A stretch of DNA of 48,986 nucleotides, taken from the NCBI RefSeq assembly GCF_007655005.1, contig NZ_SZVW01000037.1:1-48986 (forward strand), written 5' to 3'. The notes under the pieces are model-generated. The model was not told where the DNA came from and did no database searches. It saw only the letters and a list, made by a program, of their open reading frames with translations. Positions 8,977-17,406 of this stretch are shown in pieces. The stretch is from Streptomyces tibetensis. GTDB lineage: Bacteria; Actinomycetota; Actinomycetes; Streptomycetales; Streptomycetaceae. Positions within the stretch are counted from its first letter, which is position 1, and every line of letters begins with the position of its first letter. The translations under genes and the position numbers were made by a program.

Positions 8977-9169
8977 CTCCTTGTCCTAAATGCTACTTCT
9001 GCGACCACGTCGGCAAAGTGATTTCGGTTACATGCCGTTTACCTACGCCACCGTAGGGAAGGCCTGGCTTGATCTTGCCGATGTGGCGGAAATGTAAAGA
9101 ACGCGGGGTGGGAATGTGACCTCATGTCCCGCTCGTCACGTCATCTTGAAGAAAACTGTCGGGTCTCTT

Positions 9170-9196
9170 TGAACGCCCAACCGCTCGTTTCCGTAC
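9170..9196 (+). promoter_or_regulatory. candidate ECF-sigma promoter upstream of sigU
   Basis: TGAAC at 9170-9174 and CGTAC at 9192-9196 are separated by 17 bases and lie about 50 bases before the sigU start. They resemble the GAAC/CGT hexamers used by ECF sigma factors, so the gene may be self-activated. This rests on motif likeness alone. The rest of 8977-9245 is lower in GC than its surroundings and holds no gene. Confidence 0.35.
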
Positions 9197-9245
9197 GGCA
9201 TGTGGAGCGACCGACTGGGGGAACCCCCGGACACCGGAGGTGGGC

Positions 9246-9821
9246 GTGCGCAAGGATTCCGTCGTGGCCAATGAACGTGCACCGAGGGCCCGACATCGCA
9301 TGTCCCAGCCCTCGGAACCCGATGAGGAGCTGATGCGTGCGCTCTATCGCGAACACGCCGGACCCCTGCTCGCATACGTCCTGCGCCTGGTCGCCGGAGA
9401 CCGGCAGCGCGCCGAGGACGTCGTGCAGGAGACGCTCATCCGTGCCTGGAAGAACGCCGGTCAGCTCAACAGAGCGACCGGATCGGTACGCCCCTGGCTG
9501 GTGACGGTCGCCCGGCGCATCGTCATCGACGGCCACCGCAGCCGGCAGGCCCGGCCGCAGGAGGTCGACCCGTCGCCGCTGGAGGTCATCCCCGCGGAGG
9601 ACGAGATCGACAAGGCGCTGTGGCTGATGACTCTCTCGGACGCACTCGACGACCTGACCCCCGCCCACCGGGAGGTGCTCGTCGAGACGTACTTCAAGGG
9701 GCGTACCGTCAATGAGGCGGCCGAGACCCTGGGCATACCCAGCGGCACCGTCCGCTCCAGGGTGTTCTACGCCCTGCGTTCGATGAAGCTGGCACTGGAG
9801 GAGCGGGGGGTGACGGCGTGA
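9246..9821 (+). CDS. sigU: ECF RNA polymerase sigma factor (SigU type)
   Basis: The product is a 191-residue ECF sigma factor. The GTG at 9246 has GGAGGTGG just upstream; a GTG at 9240 lies inside that binding site and is less likely. Region 2 spans about residues 25-100 (LMRALYREHAGPLLAYV, GDRQRAEDVVQETLIRAWKN, PWLVTVARRIVIDGHR). Region 4 spans about 125-180 (LDDLTPAHREVLVETYFKG, EAAETLGIPSGTVRSRVFYALR). It overlaps the following zinc-finger anti-sigma gene, the classic arrangement for such a pair. The symbol comes from family and neighbourhood agreement with the S. coelicolor sigU locus, where sigma-U affects secreted proteins and development. Confidence 0.88.
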   Translation: MRKDSVVANERAPRARHRMSQPSEPDEELMRALYREHAGPLLAYVLRLVAGDRQRAEDVVQETLIRAWKNAGQLNRATGSVRPWLVTVARRIVIDGHRSRQARPQEVDPSPLEVIPAEDEIDKALWLMTLSDALDDLTPAHREVLVETYFKGRTVNEAAETLGIPSGTVRSRVFYALRSMKLALEERGVTA

Positions 9822-10654
9822 TGAGTGTTTACGGGGGTAACCAGGGGTTCGGTACGGGAGGCATGGGTATGTCTGGTCCCATGCAGGAATCTCCGGTGCC
9901 GAACGAGCACGAGACCGTCGGCGCCTACGCTCTCGGCATCCTCGACGACGCCGAGGCGACCGCTTTTGAAGCCCACCTCGCGACCTGCGAATGGTGCGCC
10001 CAGCAGCTCGACGAACTGGCCGGCATGGAGCCGATGCTCGCCGCCCTCGCCGATCTGCCCGGCTCGGGCAGCACCCCCGCGATCGGCGAGTCGCTGTCCG
10101 CGAAGCCCCGGCCGCGCCTGGTGGAGAAGCTGGTCGACGAGGTCGCCGACCGCCGCGCCCAGAAGCGCCGCCGCAGCTTCTACATGGTGGCCGCGGCCGG
10201 TGCGCTGATCATCGGCGGCCCCTTCGTCGCGGTCGCGACGAACGGCGGCGACGGCGGCAGCGGTGGCGCCGAGAACCGCCCGCTCGCGGCGAGCCCCGCG
10301 AAGGCCGCCTTCGAGGGCATCTCCGACAAGATCACCGCCACCGACCCGAACACCAAGGTCTCCGCCACCGTCGCCCTCCAGAAGAAGGACTGGGGCACGG
10401 GCATGGTCCTTGAGCTGAAGAACGTCAAGGGCCCGCTCAAGTGCGCCCTCGTCGCGGTCGGCAAGAACGGCGAGCGCGAGACCCTGTCCTCCTGGTCCGT
10501 CCCGGAGTGGGGCTACGGCCTCCCGGACGCCAAGTCCGACAAGGCCAAGGAGCCCCTGTACGTCCAGGGCGGCGCCGCCTTCGAGCCGAACGAGATCGAC
10601 CACTTCGAGGTCGTCACCTTCGACGGCAAGCGGCTGGTCGAGGTCGACGCATAG
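9818..10654 (+). CDS. rsuA: zinc-finger anti-sigma factor, membrane anchored (RsuA type)
   Basis: The product has 278 residues. The start is GTG at 9818 (4-base overlap with sigU) or ATG at 9821, giving 277 residues. The cytoplasmic N-terminal part carries the ZAS signature H-x3-C-x2-C (HLATCEWC, about residues 54-61), which holds the sigma factor inactive. A single membrane segment (FYMVAAAGALIIGGPFVAVA, about 121-140) leads to an external domain of about 135 residues rich in Lys, Gly and Glu. The external domain may sense the inducing signal. The overlap with sigU means sigma and anti-sigma are translated together. Confidence 0.88.
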   Translation: MMSVYGGNQGFGTGGMGMSGPMQESPVPNEHETVGAYALGILDDAEATAFEAHLATCEWCAQQLDELAGMEPMLAALADLPGSGSTPAIGESLSAKPRPRLVEKLVDEVADRRAQKRRRSFYMVAAAGALIIGGPFVAVATNGGDGGSGGAENRPLAASPAKAAFEGISDKITATDPNTKVSATVALQKKDWGTGMVLELKNVKGPLKCALVAVGKNGERETLSSWSVPEWGYGLPDAKSDKAKEPLYVQGGAAFEPNEIDHFEVVTFDGKRLVEVDA

Positions 10655-10780
10655 GACTGTTCGGCCGTACGGCGGGCGCCATTGGGGCAACAGGTCCCGC
10701 GCCTGCCCGCCGGCCCGTAGCTTCCAGGGGTCCCCTTCGCGTACGGTTGACGGCTGCCCAGCACGTCAGAAGGGGGCCCG

Positions 10781-13078
10781 GTGGCCGTTCAGGCTCACAG
10801 ACAAGGCGCGGTCGGTTCGGTGCACGATTCGGTTCGTGACCGGGAGATCAGCGTCGAACAGGAACACCTGGACCGGGTGTACCGGCGCCTCGAGGAGAAG
10901 ATCCACGAGGCGGAGTTCCTCATGCAGGACGCGGCCCGGCGCGGCCAGGTCGGCACCCCCGGCGCACTCGCCGAGCGGGACGCCCAGGTCTTCCGCGCGG
11001 GCGTCCACCTCAACCGGCTCAACAACGAGTTCGAGGACTTCCTCTTCGGCCGTATCGACCTGCTGACCGGCAAGGACGGCAAGAAGGGCCCCGACGGGGC
11101 GTACACCGCCGTCGAGCCGGCGGAGGGCGCCGTACGCCCCGACAGCACCGCCGACATCGCCGAGACCCTGCACATCGGTCGCATCGGCGTCCTCGACCAG
11201 GACTACACGCCGCTGGTCATCGACTGGCGGGCCCCGGCCGCCGCCCCGTTCTACCGCTCCACCCCGGTCGACCCCGGCCGTGTCGTCCGGCGCCGCGTCA
11301 TCCGCTCCAAGGGCCGCCAGGTGCTGGGCGTCGAGGACGACCTGATGCGCCCCGAGCTGACGGCGTACCTCGACGGCGACGAGCTGCCCGTCATCGGCGA
11401 CGGCGCCCTGATGGCCGCGCTCGGCCAGGCCCGCAGCCACACCATGCGCGACATCGTCGCCTCCATCCAGGCCGAGCAGGACCTGGTCATCCGCGCCCCC
11501 GCCGCCTCCGTGACGTACGTCGAGGGGGGCCCGGGCACCGGCAAGACCGCCGTGGCCCTGCACCGCGCCGCCTACCTCCTCTACCAGGACCGGCGCCGCT
11601 ACGCGGGCGGCATCCTGATCGTCTCCCCGACCCCGCTGCTCGTGGCCTACACCGAGGGTGTGCTGCCCTCCCTCGGCGAGGAGGGCCAGGTCGCCATCCG
11701 TGCCATCGGCTCCCTGGTCGAGGGCAGCGAGGCCACGCTCTACGACTCGCCGTCCGTGGCCCGCGCCAAGGGCTCCTCCCGCATGCTCCGGGTGCTGCGC
11801 AAGGCCGCGCGCGGCGCCCTGGAGCTGAACGATCCACCGGCCCGGCTGCGCGTGGTCGCCTTCGGCCGCCGCCTGGAGCTGGAGGCCCGGGAGCTGGACG
11901 GCATCCGCCGCTCCGCCCTCGGCGGCACCGCTCCCGTGAACCTGCTGCGCCCGCGCGCCCGCAAGCTCCTCCTGGACGCCCTGTGGGAGCAGTCCGGCGC
12001 GGCCGGCCGGCACTCCGATCCCGAACTCGCGGCCGAGCTGCGCTCCTCCTTCGACGAGGACATCACCTCCGAGGACGCCTTCATCGCCTTCCTCGACGCC
12101 TGGTGGCCGGAGCTGACCCCGGCGGCCGTCCTGGACGCCATGGCCGACGAACGCCGCCTCGGCCGCTGGGCCCGCCGGATCCTCAACCCCGGCGAGGTCC
12201 GCAAGGTCGCCCGCTCCTTCAAGCGCGAGGGCCGCTCGGTGCACGACATCGCCCTGCTCGACGAGCTCCAGGCCGTCCTCGGCGCCCCGGCCCGCCCCCG
12301 CAGGAAGCGCGAACTCGACCCGCTCGACCAGCTCACCGGCCTGGAGGAGCTGATGCCGGTGCGCGAGGAGTCGCAGCGCGAGCGCGCCGAACGCCTCGCC
12401 CAGGAACGCGTCGAGTACGCCCACGTCATCGTCGACGAGGCACAGGACCTCACCCCGATGCAGTGGCGCATGGTCGGCCGCCGCGGCCGGCACGCCACCT
12501 GGACGGTCGTCGGCGACCCGGCCCAGTCCTCCTGGTCCGACCCGGACGAGGCCGCCGAGGCCCGCGACGAGGCGCTCGGCACCCGCCCCCGCCGCCGCTT
12601 CGAGCTCACGGTGAACTACCGCAACCCGGCCGAGATCGCCGAGCTGGCCGCGAAGGTCCTCGCCCTCGCCATGCCCGGCTCCGTGTCGCCGAAGGCGGTC
12701 CGCTCCACCGGCGTCGAACCCCGCTTCACCGTCGTGGAGGACACGCTGGGCGCCACCGTCCGCGACGAGGCCGCCCGGCTGCTGGAGCGCGTCGACGGCA
12801 CGGTCGGCGTGGTCGTCGCCATGCAGCGCCGCGAGGAGGCCCGCCGCTGGCTCGCCGGTCTCGGCGACCGGGTCGTGGCCCTCGGCAGCCTGGAGGCCAA
12901 GGGCCTGGAGTACGACGCGACGGTGGTGGTCTCCCCGGCGGAGATCGCCGACGAGTCCCCGGCCGGCCTGCGCGTCCTCTACGTCGCGCTGACCCGCGCC
13001 ACCCAGCAGCTCACGGTCGTCTCGGCCGACCGGGACGAGCCCGACGCGGCGGGAGTTCCGGATCTCCTCAGGGACTGA
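10781..13078 (+). CDS. HelD-family RNA polymerase-associated helicase-like ATPase
   Basis: The product is a 765-residue superfamily 1 ATPase. GTG at 10781 follows AGGGGG. The N-terminal about 110 residues include a charged helical hairpin (EHLDRVYRRLEEKIHEAEFLM), as in HelD proteins that insert into RNA polymerase channels. The ATPase parts are Walker A GGPGTGKT at 249-256, VDEAQDLT at 551-558, NYRNPAEI near 612, EAKGLEYDATVVV near 705 and LYVALTRATQQL near 733. The N-terminal extension distinguishes it from UvrD/PcrA. HelD proteins recycle stalled polymerase, and the HelR subgroup also protects against rifamycins. It follows sigU-rsuA by 126 bases, which contain a possible hairpin (10671-10711). 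Confidence 0.85.
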   Translation: MAVQAHRQGAVGSVHDSVRDREISVEQEHLDRVYRRLEEKIHEAEFLMQDAARRGQVGTPGALAERDAQVFRAGVHLNRLNNEFEDFLFGRIDLLTGKDGKKGPDGAYTAVEPAEGAVRPDSTADIAETLHIGRIGVLDQDYTPLVIDWRAPAAAPFYRSTPVDPGRVVRRRVIRSKGRQVLGVEDDLMRPELTAYLDGDELPVIGDGALMAALGQARSHTMRDIVASIQAEQDLVIRAPAASVTYVEGGPGTGKTAVALHRAAYLLYQDRRRYAGGILIVSPTPLLVAYTEGVLPSLGEEGQVAIRAIGSLVEGSEATLYDSPSVARAKGSSRMLRVLRKAARGALELNDPPARLRVVAFGRRLELEARELDGIRRSALGGTAPVNLLRPRARKLLLDALWEQSGAAGRHSDPELAAELRSSFDEDITSEDAFIAFLDAWWPELTPAAVLDAMADERRLGRWARRILNPGEVRKVARSFKREGRSVHDIALLDELQAVLGAPARPRRKRELDPLDQLTGLEELMPVREESQRERAERLAQERVEYAHVIVDEAQDLTPMQWRMVGRRGRHATWTVVGDPAQSSWSDPDEAAEARDEALGTRPRRRFELTVNYRNPAEIAELAAKVLALAMPGSVSPKAVRSTGVEPRFTVVEDTLGATVRDEAARLLERVDGTVGVVVAMQRREEARRWLAGLGDRVVALGSLEAKGLEYDATVVVSPAEIADESPAGLRVLYVALTRATQQLTVVSADRDEPDAAGVPDLLRD

Positions 13079-13155
13079 GGCCCGATACCCACTTGCCGGC
13101 GAAATGAACTACCGATACGGGAATGGCCTTACGGGATCTGTTTGTTAGCCTGGAT

Positions 13156-13290
13156 GTGGCACCGGCTCGATCCAAGCCCCCGGGCCCAACCTTCGTCGCT
13201 ACGAGCGACCACTTGCCGCGAGGCGAGCATGGCGGGTCGGTGCCACTTCTCTTCGAAGAGACCCACGTCCACGTGACGTGGGTCTCTTTT
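13156..13290 (+). ncRNA. candidate structured small RNA between helicase and malic enzyme genes
   Basis: This gap carries nested structure ending in a true intrinsic terminator. GTGGCACCG (13156-13164) pairs perfectly with CGGTGCCAC (13238-13246). The stem continues inward as GCTCG (13165-13169) with CGAGC (13224-13228) across a 9-base bulge. Inside sits GTCGCT (13195-13200) with AGCGAC (13204-13209). The terminator stem follows 9 bases after the outer stem closes. A -10-like TAGCCT (13146-13151) lies just upstream, and GGAAT at 13120-13124 followed 19 bases later by GTT resembles a SigR-type promoter. The RNA would be about 135 bases. I found no resemblance to SRP RNA, tmRNA or RNase P RNA. 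It could instead be the leader of the malic enzyme gene. Confidence 0.5.
13256..13290 (+). terminator. strong intrinsic terminator with T tract
   Basis: A perfect 14-base stem (13256-13269 with 13275-13288) encloses a 5-base loop and runs into TTTT. It is the most classical terminator in the window. It ends either the small RNA above or read-through from the helicase gene, and isolates the malic enzyme gene. Confidence 0.85.
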
Positions 13291-13430
13291 GCTGGCTTCC
13301 TCCTGGCCCTTTCCGCGCCCTTTCCGCGAACAAAACGTTCGCAATCGAGGGCGGCTACCTGCTACTCAGCGGTAGGTGCGACGATCGGACGGCACAACTC
13401 AGGCTCAGGTGAAAGCAGAGGAAGTCGGCC

Positions 13431-14864
13431 ATGGCAACGGCGCCCAGCGTCTCCTACTCGATGACGGTCCGGCTGGAGGTGCCCGCGAGCGGAACCGCCG
13501 TCTCGCAGCTCACCACCGCCGTGGAGTCCTCCGGAGGCTCGGTGACCGGCCTCGACGTCACCGCTTCCGGTCACGAGAAGCTCCGCATCGACGTCACCAT
13601 CGCGGCGACGTCGACCGCGCACGCGGACGAGATCGTCGAGGAACTCCGCGGCATCGAGGGCGTCACCCTGGGCAAGGTCTCGGACCGGACCTTCCTCATG
13701 CACCTCGGCGGCAAGATCGAGATGGCGTCCAAGCACCCCATCCGCAACCGTGACGACCTGTCCATGGTCTACACGCCGGGCGTGGCGCGGGTGTGCATGG
13801 CGATCGCCGAGAACCCCGAGGACGCCCGCCGCCTCACCATCAAGCGCAACTCCGTTGCGGTCGTGACGGACGGCTCCGCGGTGCTGGGCCTGGGCAACAT
13901 CGGCCCCAAGGCCGCGCTGCCCGTCATGGAGGGCAAGGCGGCCCTCTTCAAGCGGTTCGCCGGCATCGACGCCTGGCCGATCTGCCTCGACACCCAGGAC
14001 ACCGACGCGATCGTCGAGATCGTCAAGGCGATCGCCCCGGGCTTCGCGGGCATCAACCTCGAGGACATCTCCGCCCCGCGCTGCTTCGAGATCGAGGCCC
14101 GGCTGCGCGAGGCCCTCGACATCCCCGTCTTCCACGACGACCAGCACGGCACCGCGATCGTCGTCCTCGCCGCCCTGACGAACGCCCTGCGCGTCACCGG
14201 CAAGGCCATGGAGAACATCCGCGTCGTCATGTCCGGCGCAGGCGCTGCCGGCACGGCCATCCTGAAGCTGCTGCTCGCCGCGGGTGTCAAGAACGCCGTC
14301 GTCGCCGACATCCACGGTGTGGTGCACGCGGGCCGCGAGGACCTGGTGGATGCCGCCCCCGATTCGGCGCTGCGCTGGATCGCCGACAACACCAACCCCG
14401 AGGGCCTCACCGGCACCCTCAAGGAGGCCGTGCGCGGCGCCGACGTCTTCATCGGCGTCTCGGCCCCGAACGTCCTCGACGGCGACGACGTGGCCGCCAT
14501 GGCCGAGGGCGCCATCGTGTTCGCGCTTGCGAACCCGGACCCCGAGGTGGACCCGGCGATCGCCCGCCAGACCGCGGCCGTTGTCGCCACCGGCCGCTCG
14601 GACTTCCCGAACCAGATCAACAACGTGCTGGTCTTCCCGGGTGTCTTCCGCGGTCTGCTGGACGCGCAGTCCCGCACGGTCAACACCGAGATGATGCTGG
14701 CCGCCGCGACCGCCCTCGCGGACGTGGTGACCGAGGACGAGCTGAACCCGAACTACATCATCCCGAGCGTCTTCAACGACAAGGTCGCGGGCGCGGTCGC
14801 CGGTGCCGTGCGGGAGGCCGCGAAGGCGGTCGGCGCGACGGCGGGCAGCCCGTCCGGCGTCTGA
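13431..14864 (+). CDS. NAD-type malic enzyme with N-terminal ACT domain
   Basis: The product is a 477-residue cytosolic enzyme converting malate to pyruvate and CO2. Residues 1-85 look like an ACT-type ligand-binding domain (SYSMTVRLEVPASGTAVSQL). The malic domain has VYTPGVARVC near 113 and TDGSAVLGLGNIGP near 145, plus INLEDISAPRCFEIE near 206 and HDDQHGTAIV near 236. The nucleotide-binding fold follows with SGAGAAGTAI near 270. The length and ACT fusion match the NAD-dependent malic enzyme of Streptomyces. An AGAGGAAG site precedes the ATG. It is likely monocistronic, between a terminator upstream at 13290 and another at 14875. Confidence 0.93.
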   Translation: MATAPSVSYSMTVRLEVPASGTAVSQLTTAVESSGGSVTGLDVTASGHEKLRIDVTIAATSTAHADEIVEELRGIEGVTLGKVSDRTFLMHLGGKIEMASKHPIRNRDDLSMVYTPGVARVCMAIAENPEDARRLTIKRNSVAVVTDGSAVLGLGNIGPKAALPVMEGKAALFKRFAGIDAWPICLDTQDTDAIVEIVKAIAPGFAGINLEDISAPRCFEIEARLREALDIPVFHDDQHGTAIVVLAALTNALRVTGKAMENIRVVMSGAGAAGTAILKLLLAAGVKNAVVADIHGVVHAGREDLVDAAPDSALRWIADNTNPEGLTGTLKEAVRGADVFIGVSAPNVLDGDDVAAMAEGAIVFALANPDPEVDPAIARQTAAVVATGRSDFPNQINNVLVFPGVFRGLLDAQSRTVNTEMMLAAATALADVVTEDELNPNYIIPSVFNDKVAGAVAGAVREAAKAVGATAGSPSGV

Positions 14865-14874
14865 GGCCGAGGCC

Positions 14875-14901
14875 GGGCCGGGCCCCGACGGGGCCCGGCC
14901 C
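14875..14901 (+). terminator. GC-rich hairpin terminator after malic enzyme gene
   Basis: Perfect 12-base arms (14875-14886 and 14890-14901) surround a 3-base loop, 10 bases after the stop. There is no T tract. Confidence 0.6.
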
Positions 14902-15194
14902 CCGGACTGTGAGTAACCCCACGGCCGCCGGGAACCCGGCGCGTCGCAAGACCCCTGTCAGCAGCGCAGCTATCGTGGCGCCAGGCTCAGGCCCTCTTTT
15001 CGTGTGACTCCCCAAGGGTGTTCTCACGACTCCTGCGGGTGCCGGATTGGCTTTCCCGCCGCAGGTAGGGGCAGGATGCGTCCCTGGGCGCGAGGGTCTG
15101 ACGACGGACCCGGGTCCGGGGACTCATCGAGGACCCTGGCAGCATCGGCTTCGATCTGACGCCTCAACGGCAAGATGAACACGGGAGTAAGAAC
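14902..15194 (+). other. leader region of hupA, no gene seen
   Basis: This stretch has no credible reading frame. TATCGT at 14971-14976 could serve as a -10 box but lacks a matching -35. The hupA promoter must lie here, possibly leaving a long leader. Confidence 0.4.
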
Positions 15195-15476
15195 ATGAAC
15201 CGCAGTGAGCTGGTGGCCGCGCTGGCCGACCGCGCCGAGGTGACTCGCAAGGACGCCGACGCCGTGCTGGCCGCGTTCGCCGACGTCGTCGGCGACATCG
15301 TCTCCAAGGGCGACGAGAAGGTCACCATCCCCGGCTTCCTGACCTTCGAGCGCACCCACCGTGCCGCTCGCACCGCCCGCAACCCGCAGACCGGCGAGCC
15401 CATCCAGATCCCCGCCGGCTACAGCGTGAAGGTCTCCGCGGGCTCGAAGCTCAAGGAAGCGGCCAAGGGTAAGTAA
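15195..15476 (+). CDS. hupA: histone-like DNA-binding protein HU
   Basis: The product is a 93-residue HU protein that binds and bends DNA in the nucleoid. MNRSELVAALADRAEVTRKDADAVL is the helical dimer part. The segment IPGFLTFERTHRAARTARNPQTGEPIQIPA contains the GF core and the beta-arm with its conserved Arg and the Asn-Pro that intercalates DNA. It is the short form without the Lys/Ala-rich tail of the second Streptomyces HU, HupS. GGGAG lies 9 bases before the ATG. A strong hairpin ends transcription at 15576-15620. Confidence 0.95.
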   Translation: MNRSELVAALADRAEVTRKDADAVLAAFADVVGDIVSKGDEKVTIPGFLTFERTHRAARTARNPQTGEPIQIPAGYSVKVSAGSKLKEAAKGK

Positions 15477-15495
15477 GCGGCCCGTTGCGTGCGCC

Positions 15496-15558
15496 GTGGG
15501 CAACTGCGGGCCGCCTGTGGCCGGTCGCGCAGTTCCCCGCGCCCCTTCGGGGCGCGCC
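15496..15558. repeat. fold-back element resembling a dispersed Streptomyces repeat
   Basis: It has two hairpins: AACTGCG (15502-15508) with CGCAGTT (15528-15534), and GCGCCCC (15539-15545) with GGGGCGC (15549-15555). From memory, the block CGCGCAGTTCCCCGCGCCCC is very common between Streptomyces genes. That needs a genome search to confirm. Confidence 0.4.
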
Positions 15559-15575
15559 AAGCAGAGCCGCATGAA

Positions 15576-15620
15576 ACGCCGAGGGGCGGCCACCTGATCC
15601 AGGTGGCCGCCCCTCGGCGT
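15576..15620 (+). terminator. 21-bp perfect stem-loop between hupA and the murA-tail repeats
   Basis: Arms 15576-15596 and 15600-15620 are perfectly complementary with a 3-base loop. The symmetric structure can stop hupA transcription from the left and murA transcription from the right. Confidence 0.8.
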
Positions 15621-15647
15621 GTTGCGGTGTGGGACTACCCGAGCGGC

Positions 15648-16034
15648 CAGCCGGACGGGCGGGGCCGCGGGGGCCGGGATCAGCCGAGCGCCTTGCCCGG
15701 CAGCTCGACCTTCGCGCCGGGCTCCACGAGTTTCTCCATGCTGTGCCTGCCCGGGGGATGACCCCCGGACCCCCAGCCGGACGGGCGGGGCCGCGGGGGC
15801 CGGATCAGCCGAGCGCCTTGCCCGGCAGCTCGACCTTCGCGCCGGGCTCCACGAGTTTCTCCATGCTGTGCCTGCCCGGGGGATGACCCCCGGACCCCCA
15901 GCCGGACGGGCGGGGCCGCGGGGGCCGGATCAGCCGAGCGCCTTGCCCGGCAGCTCGACCTTCGCGCCGCCTTCGCGCCGGGCTCCACGAGTTTCTCCAT
16001 GCTGTGCCTGCCCGGGGGATGACCCCCGGACCCC
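15648..16034 (-). repeat. three tandem copies of the murA 3' end plus flanking sequence
   Basis: Units at 15648-15773 (126 bp), 15774-15898 (125 bp) and 15899-16034 (136 bp) each contain, on the minus strand, the last 19 codons and stop of murA. These are joined to about 65 bases of flank that include a CCGGGGG/CCCCCGG hairpin. Relative to murA, each copy changes Leu to Pro (MEKLVEPGAK). The copy next to murA has an 11-base internal duplication that breaks the mini-frame, and the far copy has one extra G. The copies are therefore related but not identical. Confidence 0.9.
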
Positions 16035-16065
16035 CAGCCGGACGGGCGGGGCCGCGGGGGCCGGA

Positions 16066-17406
16066 TCAGCCGAGCGCCTTGCCCGGCAGCTCGACCTTCG
16101 CGCCGAGCTCCACGAGTTTCTCCATGAAGTTCTCGTAGCCGCGGTTGATGAGGCCGATGCCGTGGACGCGGGACGTGCCCTGGGCCGCCAGGGCCGCGAT
16201 CAGGTACGAGAAGCCGCCGCGGAGGTCGGGGATGACCAGGTCCGCGCCCTGCAGCTTGGTCGGGCCCGAGACGACGGCCGAGTGCAGGAAGTTGCGCTGG
16301 CCGAAGCGGCAGTTCGAGCCGCCCAGGCACTCGCGGTAGAGCTGGATGTGCGCGCCCATCTGGTTCAGCGCGGACGTGAAGCCGAGGCGGGACTCGTAGA
16401 CCGTCTCGTGGATGATCGACAGGCCGGTGGCCTGGGTCAGGGCCACGACCAGCGGCTGCTGCCAGTCCGTCTGGAAACCGGGGTGCACGTCCGTCTCGAG
16501 CGCGATGGACTTCAGCTGGCCACCGGGGTGCCAGAAGCGGATGCCCTCGTCGTCGATCTCGAAGGCACCGCCCACCTTCCGGTAGGTGTTCAGGAACGTC
16601 ATCATCGAGCGCTGCAACGCGCCGCGGACGTAGATGTTGCCCTCGGTCGCCAGCGCCGCCGACGCCCAGGACGCGGCCTCCAGGCGGTCCGGGAGAGCGC
16701 GGTGGTTGTAGCCGCCGAGCTGGTCCACACCCGTGATGCGGATCGTCCGGTCGGTGTCCATCGCGATGATCGCGCCCATCTTCTGCAGTACGCAGATGAG
16801 GTCCTCGATCTCCGGCTCGACGGCCGCGTTGGACAGCTCCGTGACGCCCTCCGCGAGGACGGCCGTCAGCAGCACCTGCTCGGTCGCGCCGACGGACGGG
16901 TACGGCAGCGCGATCTTCGTACCGCGCAGCCGCCGGGGCGCCTCCAGGTACTGACCGTCCGCCCGCTTCTCGATCTTCGCGCCGAACTGCCGCAGCACCT
17001 CGAAGTGGAAGTCGATGGGCCGGCCGCCGATGTCGCAGCCGCCGAGACCGGGGATGAACGCGTGGCCGAGGCGGTGCAGCAGAGGCCCGCAGAACAGGAT
17101 CGGGATACGGCTCGAACCGGCGTGGGCATCGATGTCAGCGACGTTCGCGCTTTCCACGCGCGTCGGATCCATCACCAGTTCGCCGGGCTCGTCACCCGGA
17201 CGGACCGTCACACCGTGCAGCTGCAGCAGACCCCGCACGACCCGGACGTCGCGGATGTCAGGAACGTTGCGCAGCCGGCTCGGAGCGCTGCCCAGCAGCG
17301 CTGCGACCATGGCCTTCGGTACGAGGTTCTTCGCACCGCGGACACGGATCTCGCCCTCCAGCGGGGTTCCGCCGTGGACAAGCAGGACATCGTCGTTGAC
17401 GGTCAT
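16066..17406 (-). CDS. murA: UDP-N-acetylglucosamine 1-carboxyvinyltransferase
   Basis: The 446-residue product transfers enolpyruvate from PEP to UDP-GlcNAc, the first committed step of peptidoglycan synthesis in the cytoplasm. GAKNLVPKAMVAALL at 24-38 carries the conserved Lys-Asn. The loop PGLGGCDIGGRP carries the catalytic Cys124, the residue attacked by fosfomycin. The start at 17406 (MTVNDDVLLV) gives family length, while upstream extension reads into low-complexity sequence. The gene is divergent from the YqgE gene and converges on hupA. Its final 19 codons are copied three times downstream, but the gene itself ends intact at LPGKALG. Confidence 0.96.
   Translation of the reverse strand: MTVNDDVLLVHGGTPLEGEIRVRGAKNLVPKAMVAALLGSAPSRLRNVPDIRDVRVVRGLLQLHGVTVRPGDEPGELVMDPTRVESANVADIDAHAGSSRIPILFCGPLLHRLGHAFIPGLGGCDIGGRPIDFHFEVLRQFGAKIEKRADGQYLEAPRRLRGTKIALPYPSVGATEQVLLTAVLAEGVTELSNAAVEPEIEDLICVLQKMGAIIAMDTDRTIRITGVDQLGGYNHRALPDRLEAASWASAALATEGNIYVRGALQRSMMTFLNTYRKVGGAFEIDDEGIRFWHPGGQLKSIALETDVHPGFQTDWQQPLVVALTQATGLSIIHETVYESRLGFTSALNQMGAHIQLYRECLGGSNCRFGQRNFLHSAVVSGPTKLQGADLVIPDLRGGFSYLIAALAAQGTSRVHGIGLINRGYENFMEKLVELGAKVELPGKALG

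Noticed and set aside
10655..10780. Rifamycin-associated element upstream of the HelD-like gene
   Set aside because: No convincing inverted motif of that kind was seen; only a loose GGCGGGC/GCCCGCC pair (10671-10711) that may be a weak terminator.
13156..13255. SRP (4.5S) RNA gene
   Set aside because: The conserved SRP tip with its GGAA-type loop and flanking bulges is absent.
15648..16034. Possible CRISPR array or tandem small genes
   Set aside because: The units are about 125 bp, contiguous, without variable spacers, and derive from murA. The repeated 20-codon frames are not kept intact in one of three copies, so selection for a peptide is unlikely.
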